A stretch of DNA of 64,000 bases from the NCBI GenBank assembly GCA_945861535.1, contig CAMAUZ010000025.1, forward strand, positions 1 through 64,000, read 5' to 3'. The position numbers and the translations under genes are program-made. Shown here piece after piece: positions 26,308 to 34,842 of the stretch. The notes beneath the pieces were generated by a model. The model did not search any database, had not been told where the DNA came from, and saw only the letters and a program-made list of their open reading frames with translations. How positions within the stretch are numbered: position 1 is the stretch's first letter; each line of letters opens with the position of its first letter. This DNA comes from Akkermansia muciniphila. Its GTDB lineage: Bacteria > Verrucomicrobiota > Verrucomicrobiia > Limisphaerales > BJHT01.

Positions 26308-27180
26308 ATGAAACACCTGTTCCTCACCATACTGGCGGGCGTGAGCCTGCTTGCCACCTCGCTCAGCCACGCCGCCCAGATGAAGGCGCTCGTGATCGAC
26401 GGCCAGAACAACCACAACTGGAAAGGCACCACGCCGCTCCTCGTTAAGGCGCTCGAAAGCTCCGGCCTCTTCAAAGTCACGGTTGCCACGTCACCGGCCA
26501 AGGGCGGCGACATGGCGTCGTTCAAGCCGAAGTTCAGCGATTTCGAGGTGGTCATCTCCAATTACAACGGCGAGCCGTGGTCGGCGGAGACGAAGGCGGC
26601 GTTTGAGGCGTATGTGAAGAACGGCGGCGGCTTCGTCTCCGTTCACGCGGCCGACAACAGCTTTCCCGAGTGGAAGGAGTACAATAAAATCATCGGCGTG
26701 GGTGGCTGGGGCGGCCGCACGGAAAAGGACGGACCGTATGTGCGCTTCATCGACGGCAAGGCCACCAAGGTGATGGATGCCGGCCGCGGCGGGAGCCACG
26801 GGCAGCAGCACGATTTCGTCGTCGAGGTCCGTGACGCGAGCCATCCGATCACCGCCGGTCTGCCGGCGAAGTGGCTGCATGTGAAGGATGAACTCTATGA
26901 CCGCCTGCGCGGGCCGGCGGAGAACCTCACGGTGCTTGCCACGGCGTTCGCCAATCCCGCCAAAGGTGGCTCCGGCCATCACGAGCCGATGCTCATGGCG
27001 ATTGAGTACGGCAAGGGCCGATCCTTCCACACCGCGCTCGGCCACAGCCCCGAGTGCATGAAATGCGTCGGCTTCATCGTCACGCTCCAGCGCGGCGCCG
27101 AGTGGGCCGCCACCGGCAAGGTCACGCAGAAGGTGCCCGCCGATTTCCCCGGCGCCGACAAGCTGAGCATCCGCGACTGA
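26308..27180 (+). CDS. ThuA-like domain protein, secreted
   Basis: 290 aa with a Sec signal peptide (cleavage near residue 22). The remainder is a ThuA-like fold (PF06283), related to class I glutamine amidotransferases: K-A-L-V-I-D-G-Q-N-N-H-N-W at the first strand, G-G-G-F-V-S-V-H-A-A-D-N-S-F near residue 110, a H-P-I-T-A-G-L-P segment near 185, and G-K-G-R-S-F-H-T-A-L-G-H near 235. In Verrucomicrobiota and Planctomycetota exported ThuA-like proteins occur with sugar oxidoreductases and PQQ-type propellers; the catalytic role is unproven. The PQQ-like gene begins 77 nt downstream and is probably cotranscribed. Confidence 0.88.
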   Translation: MKHLFLTILAGVSLLATSLSHAAQMKALVIDGQNNHNWKGTTPLLVKALESSGLFKVTVATSPAKGGDMASFKPKFSDFEVVISNYNGEPWSAETKAAFEAYVKNGGGFVSVHAADNSFPEWKEYNKIIGVGGWGGRTEKDGPYVRFIDGKATKVMDAGRGGSHGQQHDFVVEVRDASHPITAGLPAKWLHVKDELYDRLRGPAENLTVLATAFANPAKGGSGHHEPMLMAIEYGKGRSFHTALGHSPECMKCVGFIVTLQRGAEWAATGKVTQKVPADFPGADKLSIRD

Positions 27181-27257
27181 CGCGCCGCCCCCGCGTGCAA
27201 ACACGTTTCGAAGTACGTTTCCAAAATAATCCCAACCCCTCACCGTTGAACGCCACC

Positions 27258-28496
27258 ATGCAAATGAAACCCGCCCGATTCACCGGCCTCTTGGCCCTCA
27301 CCCTCAGCCTCCACACCGCGACCGCCGCCGACTGGCCGCAGTTTCGCGGCCCGCAGCGCGACAACATTTCCCGCGAGACCGGCCTGCTCGCCGAATGGCC
27401 CAAGGCCGGGCCGACGCTGGCGTGGAAGGCTGACGGTCTGGGCAAGGGTTACTCGAGCGTCGCCGTCGTCGGTGACCGCATCTACACCGCCGGCGACGAC
27501 GCCGACTCGAGTTACATCCGCGCCCTCAACACCGCGGGCAAACACGTCTGGCGGGCGCCCTTGGGCAGACCCGGCGCGCCCGGCGGTTACGACGGCACCC
27601 GCGCGACCCCCACGGTCGATGGTGAACGGGTTTTCATGCTGGGCCAGGCCGGCGATCTCGTCTGTGTGAACGCCGCGACGGGCAAGGAAATCTGGCGCAA
27701 AGATTTGCGGAAAGACTTCGGCGGCCAGGTTGGTGGCTGGGGTTACTCCGAGTCGCCGCTGGTCGATGGCGAGCGCCTGATCATTTCCCCCGGCGGCAAA
27801 GGCGGCACTCTCGCGGCGCTAAACAAGACCACCGGTGCCGTGCTCTGGCGCACGAAGGATTTCACCGACGGCGCGGACTACGTGTCGCCCATTCTCACCA
27901 CGATTGGCGGCGTTCCTCAATACGTGCAGCTCACGCAGAAAACCCTTGCTGGTATTGATCCCAAGACTGGGGCCGTCCTCTGGCAGGCCCCGCGCCGCGG
28001 CTCCACGGCGGTCATCCCCACGCCCGTGCAGGCCGATGATTTGATCTTCGTCACCTCGGGTTACGGGGTCGGCTGCAACGCGTTCAAGGTCACGAAAAGC
28101 CCCGGCGGTTTCACGGCGGAAGAGACCTACAACAACAAGAACCTGGCCAATCATCACGGCGGCGTGATCCTGCTCGACGGCTACATCTACGGGCATTCGG
28201 ACTCGAAGGGCTGGGTTTGCATGGACCACAAAACGGGCGACGTGAAATGGTCGAACCCAAGCGTTGGCAAAGGATCCGTTACCTTTGCCGATGGCCATCT
28301 CTATCTGCGCAGCGAAGGCGGGCGCGGCACCGTCGCTCTCGTCGAACCCTCGCCCGCCGCCTACAAGGAAACCGGTCGCTTCGAGCAACCCGACCGTAGC
28401 ACCAAGAACAGTTGGGCGCATCCGGTGGTCGCCAACGGGAAGCTCTATCTCCGCGATCAGGGCATTCTGCTCTGCTACGACATCAAGGCCAAATAG
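27258..28496 (+). CDS. PQQ-like beta-propeller protein, secreted
   Basis: 412 aa from the ATG at 27258 (alternative ATG 27264). The frame is open upstream but overlaps the ThuA gene. A signal peptide is followed by D-W-P-Q-F-R-G-P-Q-R-D, the usual opening of planctomycete/verrucomicrobial PQQ-binding-like propellers. Repeated A-x-x-x-x-T-G-x-x-x-W blade motifs are seen (N-A-A-T-G-K-E-I-W, N-K-T-T-G-A-V-L-W, D-P-K-T-G-A-V-L-W, D-H-K-T-G-D-V-K-W). No haem motif is present. The calcium/PQQ ligands of true dehydrogenases cannot be confirmed, so enzyme versus structural propeller is open. A terminator follows at 28543. Confidence 0.85.
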   Translation: MQMKPARFTGLLALTLSLHTATAADWPQFRGPQRDNISRETGLLAEWPKAGPTLAWKADGLGKGYSSVAVVGDRIYTAGDDADSSYIRALNTAGKHVWRAPLGRPGAPGGYDGTRATPTVDGERVFMLGQAGDLVCVNAATGKEIWRKDLRKDFGGQVGGWGYSESPLVDGERLIISPGGKGGTLAALNKTTGAVLWRTKDFTDGADYVSPILTTIGGVPQYVQLTQKTLAGIDPKTGAVLWQAPRRGSTAVIPTPVQADDLIFVTSGYGVGCNAFKVTKSPGGFTAEETYNNKNLANHHGGVILLDGYIYGHSDSKGWVCMDHKTGDVKWSNPSVGKGSVTFADGHLYLRSEGGRGTVALVEPSPAAYKETGRFEQPDRSTKNSWAHPVVANGKLYLRDQGILLCYDIKAK

Positions 28497-28542
28497 CGGA
28501 CGCGGGATGGCCCGCAGACACACCTGTTATTTCGGCTCGCAG

Positions 28543-28578
28543 CCGCGCCCGGACTTGTGCCGGACGCGGTTTTCTTTT
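28543..28578 (+). terminator. Rho-independent terminator after the PQQ-like gene
   Basis: CCGCGCCCGG (28543-28552) pairs with CCGGACGCGG (28560-28569, one mismatch) over a 7-nt loop and is followed by TTTTCTTTT. Confidence 0.7.
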
Positions 28579-28696
28579 GCCGAGGAGCCCTTTGCACATA
28601 GCTGCCGACCTAAGGAGAACCCGCGCCCCAAGAGAAGGCGCAGCATGGGGCCATCGCACCTGCGGTGGGCACGGCAAGCGGGCGGGCCGAGGTCGC

Positions 28697-28799
28697 GGTG
28701 CCGCAGGCGTCTGCCTGCGAGTTTGGGCGGCGTCTCGCCGCCCGTTTTGACTCGGAGCAAGACGCCCCGCGAACTCCCAGGCGAGACGCCTGCGGTACC
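28697..28799. repeat. Palindromic element, GCAGGCGTCTGCC family
   Basis: The outer arms 28697-28723 and 28772-28799 are near reverse complements (GGTGCCGCAGGCG... and ...CGCCTGCGGTACC). Between them lies a perfect GGGCGGCG-TCT-CGCCGCCC hairpin (28725-28743). A further arm of the same family is at about 15300-15328. Confidence 0.65.
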
Positions 28800-28945
28800 G
28801 TACGTTGGCAGAACCTGAGCGCCGGGACGCAGCAGCATGGGACCAGCGTACGCAAAAGGCGGAGCGGGAAAGTTGGCCCTGCCCTTTTCCCGGGCACTGC
28901 GGAAGGGGACCGAGGCCGCGGGGAAAACCCGCGCCAGTTCGTCCG

Positions 28946-28977
28946 CAAAACTTTGTCGCATATGCGACAAAGTTTTG
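28946..28977. repeat. Perfect 32-bp palindrome
   Basis: Half site CAAAACTTTGTCGCAT; the full 32 nt equals its own reverse complement with no spacer. It is much more AT-rich than its surroundings and lies in the 830-nt spacer between the PQQ-like gene and purE, which otherwise contains only repeats. It could be a regulator's operator or a self-complementary repeat unit. Confidence 0.85.
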
Positions 28978-29128
28978 TCAGGTCGCGTGCTGGCTGGGCG
29001 TTAGTGACTTTGGATTTGCACGCCGAAAACGGGAAACGGACGGCGCGGGGGGGCTTTGGTGGAAGGCTCAGCGGGCTGTGGCGGGTCTCTTGCCCGACCG
29101 AGGCGCAGCGCTCCTCGGTTCGGTCCTT

Positions 29129-29184
29129 CCGGTGGTTCCGCAGCGCTTCACCACCGGCTAATTTCTTGCGTGCCTCCGGCACGA
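29129..29184. repeat. REP-like element with ATTAGCCGGTGG core
   Basis: CCGGTGG and CCACCGG pair around a short loop, followed by CTAATTTCTTGCG and a GTGCCTCCGGCAC hairpin. The same order is seen at 51603-51670 and, inverted, at 51400-51472. Confidence 0.7.
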
Positions 29185-29230
29185 AGCGGTGAGCACGCGG
29201 GCTGAACACCGGCTTTGCAGATTCCCCGTT

Positions 29231-29261
29231 CCGATCCGTGTCCATCCGTGTCCATCCGTGG
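29231..29261. repeat. Decamer tandem repeat TCCATCCGTG
   Basis: Three 10-nt units in a row (one with a substitution), 68 nt before purE. On the minus strand the unit reads CACGGATGGA; the same unit appears at 34864-34893. Confidence 0.75.
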
Positions 29262-29328
29262 TAGAAAGTCGGTATTACGGATAATCCCGGTTCGACTTTT
29301 CCCCGCTGCGTCCGCAATCTCCGCGCGT

Positions 29329-29844
29329 ATGGCCAAGCCAACCAAACCAACCAAGTCCGCCACGCCGCTCGTCGGCATCATCATGGGCAGCCAGTCCGAC
29401 TGGGAGACCATGCAACACGCCGCGGCGCAACTGACCGAGTTGGGAGTGCCATTTGAGACCCGCGTCGTCTCGGCACATCGCACGCCCGACCTGCTGTTCG
29501 AATACGCCGCGACCGCGGCGGCGCGCGGACTCGAGGTCATCATCGCCGGAGCGGGCGGGGCGGCGCATCTTCCCGGCATGACGGCCGCGAAAACCGCGCT
29601 GCCCGTGCTGGGCGTGCCCGTCGAGTCCAAAGCCCTCCACGGCCTCGACTCATTGCTCGCGATCGTGCAGATGCCCGGCGGCGTGCCCGTCGGAACGCTC
29701 GCCATCGGCAAGCCCGGGGCCATCAATGCCGCCCTGCTTGCCAGCACGATCCTTGGCGCAAAATATCCGCAGTTTCGGCGCGCCTATGAAACCTTCCGCC
29801 GTCGGCAGACCGACGCCGTCCTCGCGAACGGCAATCCGGCTTAG
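29329..29844 (+). CDS. purE: 5-(carboxyamino)imidazole ribonucleotide mutase PurE
   Basis: 171 aa from the ATG at 29329; the frame is open upstream through repeat DNA, but only this start gives the normal class I PurE length. It converts N5-CAIR to CAIR in purine synthesis. Visible motifs: [13 protein letters not shown] (residues 16-28), V-V-S-A-H-R-T-P-D with the catalytic His, [14 protein letters not shown], and [11 protein letters not shown]. These match the mutase form (class I), which normally needs PurK; purK is not in this window. Upstream spacing holds repeat DNA only, so its promoter is unclear. Confidence 0.96.
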   Translation: MAKPTKPTKSATPLVGIIMGSQSDWETMQHAAAQLTELGVPFETRVVSAHRTPDLLFEYAATAAARGLEVIIAGAGGAAHLPGMTAAKTALPVLGVPVESKALHGLDSLLAIVQMPGGVPVGTLAIGKPGAINAALLASTILGAKYPQFRRAYETFRRRQTDAVLANGNPA

Positions 29845-30182
29845 CACGGGGAACTTTTCGCTGAGTTGGGTAACGACAGTCTCGGCCGGCCCCAAGCGGA
29901 ACTGAACGGGTTAGTGCGGGCAGTGAAAATTGCCTGTCGCTGGGTCGAGAGTCTCCCGGGCGGCCGCGATTGGCTGACTGACTGGGGTGCCGCACGGGGT
30001 GGCCCGCCGACTTTATCTGGCGCTGATCGCAGCGCTGCTCCTGCAAATATTTTTCCGGCGCCGCGCCGGACCAGCGGCTGATGGAGGCGATCCGCTGGCA
30101 TTTGGGCGGCGTGACCGGGCAGCGGTTAGCTTCCCGCTCGGGCACACCGATTCCCCCACGGCACAAACCATGCCGAACCGAA

Positions 30183-30210
30183 TTGGTGCTGCGCCCCAAC
30201 TCTGTAATAG
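30183..30210 (+). promoter_or_regulatory. Possible rpmB promoter and leader hairpin
   Basis: TTGGTG (30183-30188) and TAATAG (30205-30210), 16 nt apart, resemble sigma-70 boxes. A small imperfect hairpin (GTAAC-A-CC with GG-TT-GTTAC, 30226-30248) lies in the leader. The rest of the 437-nt spacer 29845-30281 shows no supported gene. Prediction by eye only. Confidence 0.35.
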
Positions 30211-30281
30211 TAGGAATAAAAGCTTGTAACACCAAGTTCGGTTGTTACGGTCCGCGCTCCTAAACTGAACTTAGAATTGTT

Positions 30282-30572
30282 ATGTCACGTATTTGCGAAC
30301 TCACCGGCGTAGGCTCCATCAAGGGCAATCACATTTGGCGCAGTGGTAAGGCCAAGAAAAAGGGCGGTATCGGCACCCATGTCACCGCCATCACCAAGCG
30401 CCGCTTCCAACCCAATCTCCAGAAAGTCAAGGTGCTCATCGGTGGCGAAGTGCGCTTCATCCGCGTTTCGGCCAAGGCCATCAAACGCGGCCTGATCGTC
30501 AAGGCCCCGCGCCGCACCTGGAAGAAGCCCGAAGCTGTGGCCGCCGCACCCGCCGCCGCCGCCAAGAAGTAA
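30282..30572 (+). CDS. rpmB: Large-subunit ribosomal protein bL28
   Basis: 96 aa, slightly longer than the usual 60-78 because of an Ala/Lys-rich C-terminal tail. The N-terminus S-R-I-C-E-L-T-G (residues 2-9) fits bL28, and the core R-R-F-Q-P-N-L-Q-K-V-K (about 41-51) is the diagnostic bL28 segment. It is a structural protein of the 50S subunit. Apparently monocistronic here (no rpmG or rpmE beside it), with a strong terminator 23 nt after the stop. Confidence 0.96.
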   Translation: MSRICELTGVGSIKGNHIWRSGKAKKKGGIGTHVTAITKRRFQPNLQKVKVLIGGEVRFIRVSAKAIKRGLIVKAPRRTWKKPEAVAAAPAAAAKK

Positions 30573-30594
30573 CGAGCGTTTTTTGTTTTTCACG

Positions 30595-30625
30595 GGCGAG
30601 ACTGGCCACAGTCTCGCCTTTTTTT
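30595..30625 (+). terminator. Strong rho-independent terminator of rpmB
   Basis: A perfect 10-bp stem GGCGAGACTG/CAGTCTCGCC with a 4-nt loop is followed by seven T residues. It is the clearest terminator in the window. Confidence 0.93.
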
Positions 30626-30646
30626 GTCCTCGGGCGCGCGGCGGAA

Positions 30647-30688
30647 AAGCACCAAGGACAAAGCTCAAAGCTCAAGAAAAGTACCAGC
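30647..30688 (+). repeat. Heptamer-phased array E (6 units)
   Basis: AAGCACC, AAGGACA, AAGCTCA, AAGCTCA, AGAAAAG, then a degenerate unit, in exact phase and in the sense of rpmB, but 22 nt beyond its terminator. Confidence 0.75.
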
Positions 30689-31029
30689 CGGCAAGCTGGA
30701 AAGTCACCGGGATCGGCGATGCGATTTCCAGATCGGGAGCGACGGAGATCCTGAGTCACAGGCCCCGGATCACCGTCTGTGCCTGCCAGTCGGCGGCCCG
30801 GCGCGAGCCAGCGTCGGATGCTGTGAGCTGCGCTGGGGCGCGCGCACCAACGGGGGGCAGTTCCGACTGGCGGAGGGGCGTCCCTGCTGGCGTGGATTCA
30901 TGCGGTCGGGGCGTTGGAAGAGTCTGCGCCGCGCGCCGCGAACATGCGCCGTGATTCCATGCTTTCTTTCCCGCTGCGTTTGCTGTTTACACTTCACGCC
31001 AGCCGTTTTGGCGGCATTTTCTTTTCACC

Positions 31030-32463
31030 ATGATGCAATCGAATTTCAGGATCGTGCGGCTCGCGATGGCGGGCTGCCTCGCCGCGGTGGCGGGGGCTGG
31101 CGGGTTTGCGCCGCGGGCATTTTCGCAGGCTGCCGGGGCGAAGCCGGCGCTCACGATCGAGGCGCTGCGGCAGCGTGCCGAGGCGGGCGACGCCCAAGCG
31201 CAGATGACGATGGGCTGGCGGTACGACACCGGCACGGGTGTGCCGCGCGATGCGTCCGAAGCGCTCGGCTGGTACCGTCAGGCGGCCGCGCAGGGCGATG
31301 CGACAGCGCAATCGAACATCGGGTTGGCGTATCATCAGGGCCGCGGCGTGGCGGTGGATTTGGTCGAGGCCAAGCGCTGGTATCTCATGGCGGCGGAGCA
31401 GAAATTTCCCCAGGCCCTCCACAACCTCGGCCTCATCTGCGCCAAGGGCGCTCGACCGCAGGATCAGGACGAGGCGATGTCGTGGTTCATCAGCGCGGCG
31501 GAGCTGGGTTACGAACCGTCGAAGGCCGAGATCGCCAAGATTGAAAATGCGATCCTCGCGCGGGCCAGCGGCGGCAACACGGCGGGGGCGGTCGCTCGGG
31601 CGACTACGCCCGTGTACGCGCCCGTAGTGAAGGTGGATGCCTCGCCTGCGCCCGCAGTGACCCCCGCGCCGGTACCGACGCCGGTCCCGGCAGTGCAACC
31701 GAATCAGGTGACGCCGGCGAATCCGATCACGCAGGGCAAGCCGGTGTCGGTCCAAGCGCCGAAGCCGGTTGTGCTCGCGAAGGTCGAACCGGTGGATCCC
31801 TCGCTGCGCCCGCCCGTGCGCCCGGGACCGGGCGAAGCCCCGACCCGCGAAGCCGCGGAGCCGCTCAAATGGTACCAAATGGCCGCGGCCCAAAGCGGCG
31901 GCGCGATACGCACGGTGCCCGACCCGCGTCCGGGCGCGACGCCGGAGCCGGTCACGATCCCGCGCGACAAGGTGCGCGACGCGGGCGATGTACCTCCGGT
32001 GCGGGCCTTTTACAGCAAGGCGTCGCCGCAGCCCGTGCGTTACGACGGGGATGAAAACGACCGCCGCTCCTTCGAGGTCTATTTGAATTCCAGCCAGGAC
32101 ATTGAGCGCGACGAAGACGGCCGTCCGCTGCGGATGAAACAGTTCCTGCCGCAGGCGATTCTTGACGGCATTCACACTGCCGGCACCGCGCGGTCGATCA
32201 AGGTTCACGACCTGGTGGTGAAGTGGAAAAAGGACCGGCCGACCGGCAACTTCGAGGACATCATCGAGTACTCGGCGCGCCTGACGCTTTTCTGGCGCTC
32301 GCCGCAAAACCCGGACGGCTTCACGAAACTCAACATCGTCTATGATGCCGAGATCGAGCGCTACACGCGCGGCGAACTGCTCGTGACCAACGGCGCGCTG
32401 AAACGCACGCCGATTTTCCAAGTAGGTCAGGGGAGCGGTGTGCCGCTCGTGATTCCTGAATAG
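31030..32463 (+). CDS. Sel1-repeat protein with signal peptide
   Basis: 477 aa; ATG codons at 31030 and 31033. A signal peptide (to about residue 33) is followed by four Sel1-like repeats at about 40-180: A-E-A-G-D-A-Q-A-Q-M-x-M-G-W-x-Y, then A-A-A-Q-G-D-A-T-A-Q-S-N-I-G, A-A-E-Q-K-F-P-Q-A-L-H-N-L-G, and A-A-E-L-G-Y. A Pro/Ala/Val-rich linker (about 190-280) leads to a unique C-terminal domain (about 320-477) that I do not recognise. Sel1 repeats are protein-interaction solenoids, so a periplasmic scaffold is plausible. The preceding 400 nt have array E and no gene. Confidence 0.82.
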   Translation: MMQSNFRIVRLAMAGCLAAVAGAGGFAPRAFSQAAGAKPALTIEALRQRAEAGDAQAQMTMGWRYDTGTGVPRDASEALGWYRQAAAQGDATAQSNIGLAYHQGRGVAVDLVEAKRWYLMAAEQKFPQALHNLGLICAKGARPQDQDEAMSWFISAAELGYEPSKAEIAKIENAILARASGGNTAGAVARATTPVYAPVVKVDASPAPAVTPAPVPTPVPAVQPNQVTPANPITQGKPVSVQAPKPVVLAKVEPVDPSLRPPVRPGPGEAPTREAAEPLKWYQMAAAQSGGAIRTVPDPRPGATPEPVTIPRDKVRDAGDVPPVRAFYSKASPQPVRYDGDENDRRSFEVYLNSSQDIERDEDGRPLRMKQFLPQAILDGIHTAGTARSIKVHDLVVKWKKDRPTGNFEDIIEYSARLTLFWRSPQNPDGFTKLNIVYDAEIERYTRGELLVTNGALKRTPIFQVGQGSGVPLVIPE

Positions 32464-32593
32464 GGCAGGCTTGTGACCGGCCCGGCGATGCGGCGGAGCG
32501 GGTGGGCGAAGGGGCAGCAGGAGTTGCCGCAGTCGGCAGGGAGCGTAGGTGAAGGAGCGCGGTCTTCAGCCCGCAGAAGCGTCCGCGTGCAAC

Positions 32594-32845
32594 CGGAGCG
32601 CCGAGCATTGCTCGGCCTTGACCCAAACGCCGCCGTGGATTTCGCGGTTCGGCGAGGCGCGCGGGCTTCACGCTGCCAAAACGTACATCTGCCAGGGGAG
32701 TTTCGAGCGCGCAGTTTCGACCGGGGCTTTCTGCGGCATAAACCGCGCGCGCTGCCCGCAGACAGCGCCTCCTTGAGACTCTCCGCTCCGGAGTTGGGTA
32801 TCAATCGTCCGCGTCCCATCTTGCCGAGCAATGCTCGGCGCTCCG
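32594..32845. repeat. 252-bp element with perfect 23-bp terminal inverted repeats
   Basis: The ends 32594-32616 and 32823-32845 are exact reverse complements (CGGAGCGCCGAGCATTGCTC...), and each end is itself partly palindromic around GAGCA. The interior has no transposase. Just outside the left end lies GGAGCGCGGTCTTCAGCCCG, which matches the arm of the element at 51901. MITE-like; it delimits the upstream border of the HEAT gene. Confidence 0.7.
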
Positions 32846-32886
32846 CTAAGGTGTCGGGGTTCCCGGTGCGAGGTTGGATTACGGAG

Positions 32887-34842
32887 GTGGTCCTCGCGAC
32901 TCGCGCCTGGCTTTGCCTCGCGTACCTGATCTCGCTCGTTCCGATTTTTAGCACTGCCCTCGCCGCACCGCCCGCCGCCGTCGTCCTCGAAAACCCCGCC
33001 TCCACCATCGAAGCCAAAGCGCGCGCCCTCGCGCGCCGTGCGGCGGACTCCGCGGATGCTGGCCAGGCGGCTCCCGAACTGCCCGAGCAGGCCGCGGAAC
33101 TGGGCGTCGCCGCCGCGCTGGCCTGCCTCGAATTCCTGGATGACGCGCACCCGCTGCGCCGCAGGCCGCTCCACGCTGTGATCGCCGCCGCGACCGTGGG
33201 CCGCGCGTGGCCGGCGGAGATTCTGCGACATTACGATCCGGCGGCGTGGCATTTGTTTTATCACGCCGACGGGCGGCGCGAGCAGGAACGGTTGGGGGCG
33301 TGTCTGCAATGGAGCGTGTGGGAACCTGCGACGACGGAGGTGCTGGTGCGGGCCGCGCCGGTGCCCGCGCTGGCGTGGCTCGAACAGCAGGCGCGTGCGC
33401 CCGAGCCGGCGTTCGATCACCTGCTGGCGCTGTGGAAAACATGGGGTCTCTGGGTGCGGAGCGGACGCGAGTTGCAGCATCTGGACGCGCTGGGCCACGG
33501 CATCGCGAAGCTTGCGACCAATGCTGCCGTGCTGCGACACCCGGCGGCGCGGGCGGCGCTCGCGAAGTTTGCCGGCGAGTGCGAGGCCGGCGCGGCGGTG
33601 CCGTTTTTGAGCGCGAGTTTGCGCACGGGCGAGACGGCGGAGATTCGCGGTCATGCGGCCATCGCGCTGGGCCGTTGCGGCGGCGCTGACGCGCTCGCGG
33701 CACTGACGCGGCACGCGGCCCTCGAGGGCGACGCCGCCGTGTTGGTGAAGCTCGCGGCGGCGCTCGAGACGTGGCCCGAGGACGCGACCGCGGGCGCGAC
33801 GCTGCTGGCGATGTTCGAGCGCGTGCCCGAGCCGGCGGTGCGGCGTTCGGTGCTGTTCGCGGCGATTTCGGGCCGCTGGCCGCAGCGGTCCGCACTGGTG
33901 TTGCGCGCGCTGCGCGAGGACGCGGGCGGCGTGGCGGGCGTGGCCTTGCTGGCGGCTGCTGCGCGGGCGGAACCCGCCGCGCGCGAATCCGTGCTGGCGT
34001 TTGCGGCCGCGGCGCGCACGGCGCAGCCGAACCTGATCGACGCACTCGGGGCGCTGCGCGAGCCGCGGGCGGGCGAGATTTTGTCCCGCTGGGCGTTGGT
34101 GGAACGCAACGTCTCGTTGCAACTCAAGCTCGTGCAGGCGCTGCGCGCGGTCGGCGGTGCGGATGTGCGCGCGACGCTCGTGAAGCTGTTGCAAACCGGC
34201 ACGGACGGCCTTGTCGTCGAGCACATCATCCTCGCGCTCGAGGAACTGGCGGTGGCGGACGCGGTGCCCATGTTGCTCACGCTCGCGGCGGATGGCACTG
34301 CGCCCGTCGGCGTCCGCCTGCAGGCAATTCGTGCGCTGGGTGTTTTTCCGCGGCCGGAAGTGCGCGCGCTGCTGGCGGGGCTGACGACGCGGGTCGAGGC
34401 GGAGTTCGGCGTCGCGGAGGAAGGCGCGAGCCGTGGTGCGCGCGAGGATCGGATCGAGCAGGCGCGGGTTTATCTCGCCATCGCGCGGTTGCGGTTGGGT
34501 GCGCCGGCGGCTGCCGACGAAATCGGACGCACGTTTGCGCGCGGCACGGCGAGCGTGCGGTTCATCACTCTTCAGCTTCTCGGTGCGTTGAAACAGGATC
34601 ACGCCGTCATTCGTGACGGCTTGAATGCCGGTGATTTCGCCGTGCTGCTGGCGGCCGTGACGGCGGCGCGACGGACGCAGCCCGCGAGCTATCGCGCGGA
34701 ACTCGAACGGCTGGCGGCGGGACCGTTTATCCGGGGGCTCGGGCAGTCAGGCGTGGACGCGCTGAATTTCGAGGACCTGCTTGGCGATGCGCTCGAGGCG
34801 GCTGGCGGGCGGCGGACGAAGCCCGCGGGAGGGCATCGATGA
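32887..34842 (+). CDS. Secreted HEAT-repeat protein
   Basis: About 651 aa from the GTG at 32887, which gives a clean signal peptide (L-A-T-R-A-W-L-C-L-A-Y-L-I-S...). GTG codons at 32866 and 32851 are alternatives; the frame runs back to 32473, but that part is inverted-repeat DNA. The mature protein is almost entirely Ala/Leu/Arg-rich helical pairs. HEAT-like units are clear from about residue 190 on (for example G-H-A-A-I-A-L-G-R-C-G-G-A-D-A-L and L-A-V-A-D-A-V-P-M-L-L-T-L-A). It probably serves as a periplasmic scaffold. Its stop overlaps the next ATG (ATGA), so it is translationally coupled to the EF-hand protein. Confidence 0.78.
   Translation: MVLATRAWLCLAYLISLVPIFSTALAAPPAAVVLENPASTIEAKARALARRAADSADAGQAAPELPEQAAELGVAAALACLEFLDDAHPLRRRPLHAVIAAATVGRAWPAEILRHYDPAAWHLFYHADGRREQERLGACLQWSVWEPATTEVLVRAAPVPALAWLEQQARAPEPAFDHLLALWKTWGLWVRSGRELQHLDALGHGIAKLATNAAVLRHPAARAALAKFAGECEAGAAVPFLSASLRTGETAEIRGHAAIALGRCGGADALAALTRHAALEGDAAVLVKLAAALETWPEDATAGATLLAMFERVPEPAVRRSVLFAAISGRWPQRSALVLRALREDAGGVAGVALLAAAARAEPAARESVLAFAAAARTAQPNLIDALGALREPRAGEILSRWALVERNVSLQLKLVQALRAVGGADVRATLVKLLQTGTDGLVVEHIILALEELAVADAVPMLLTLAADGTAPVGVRLQAIRALGVFPRPEVRALLAGLTTRVEAEFGVAEEGASRGAREDRIEQARVYLAIARLRLGAPAAADEIGRTFARGTASVRFITLQLLGALKQDHAVIRDGLNAGDFAVLLAAVTAARRTQPASYRAELERLAAGPFIRGLGQSGVDALNFEDLLGDALEAAGGRRTKPAGGHR

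Noticed and set aside
29987..30229. Small membrane protein upstream of rpmB
   Set aside because: A single hydrophobic stretch only; the frame runs through the likely rpmB promoter, and codon usage is atypical.
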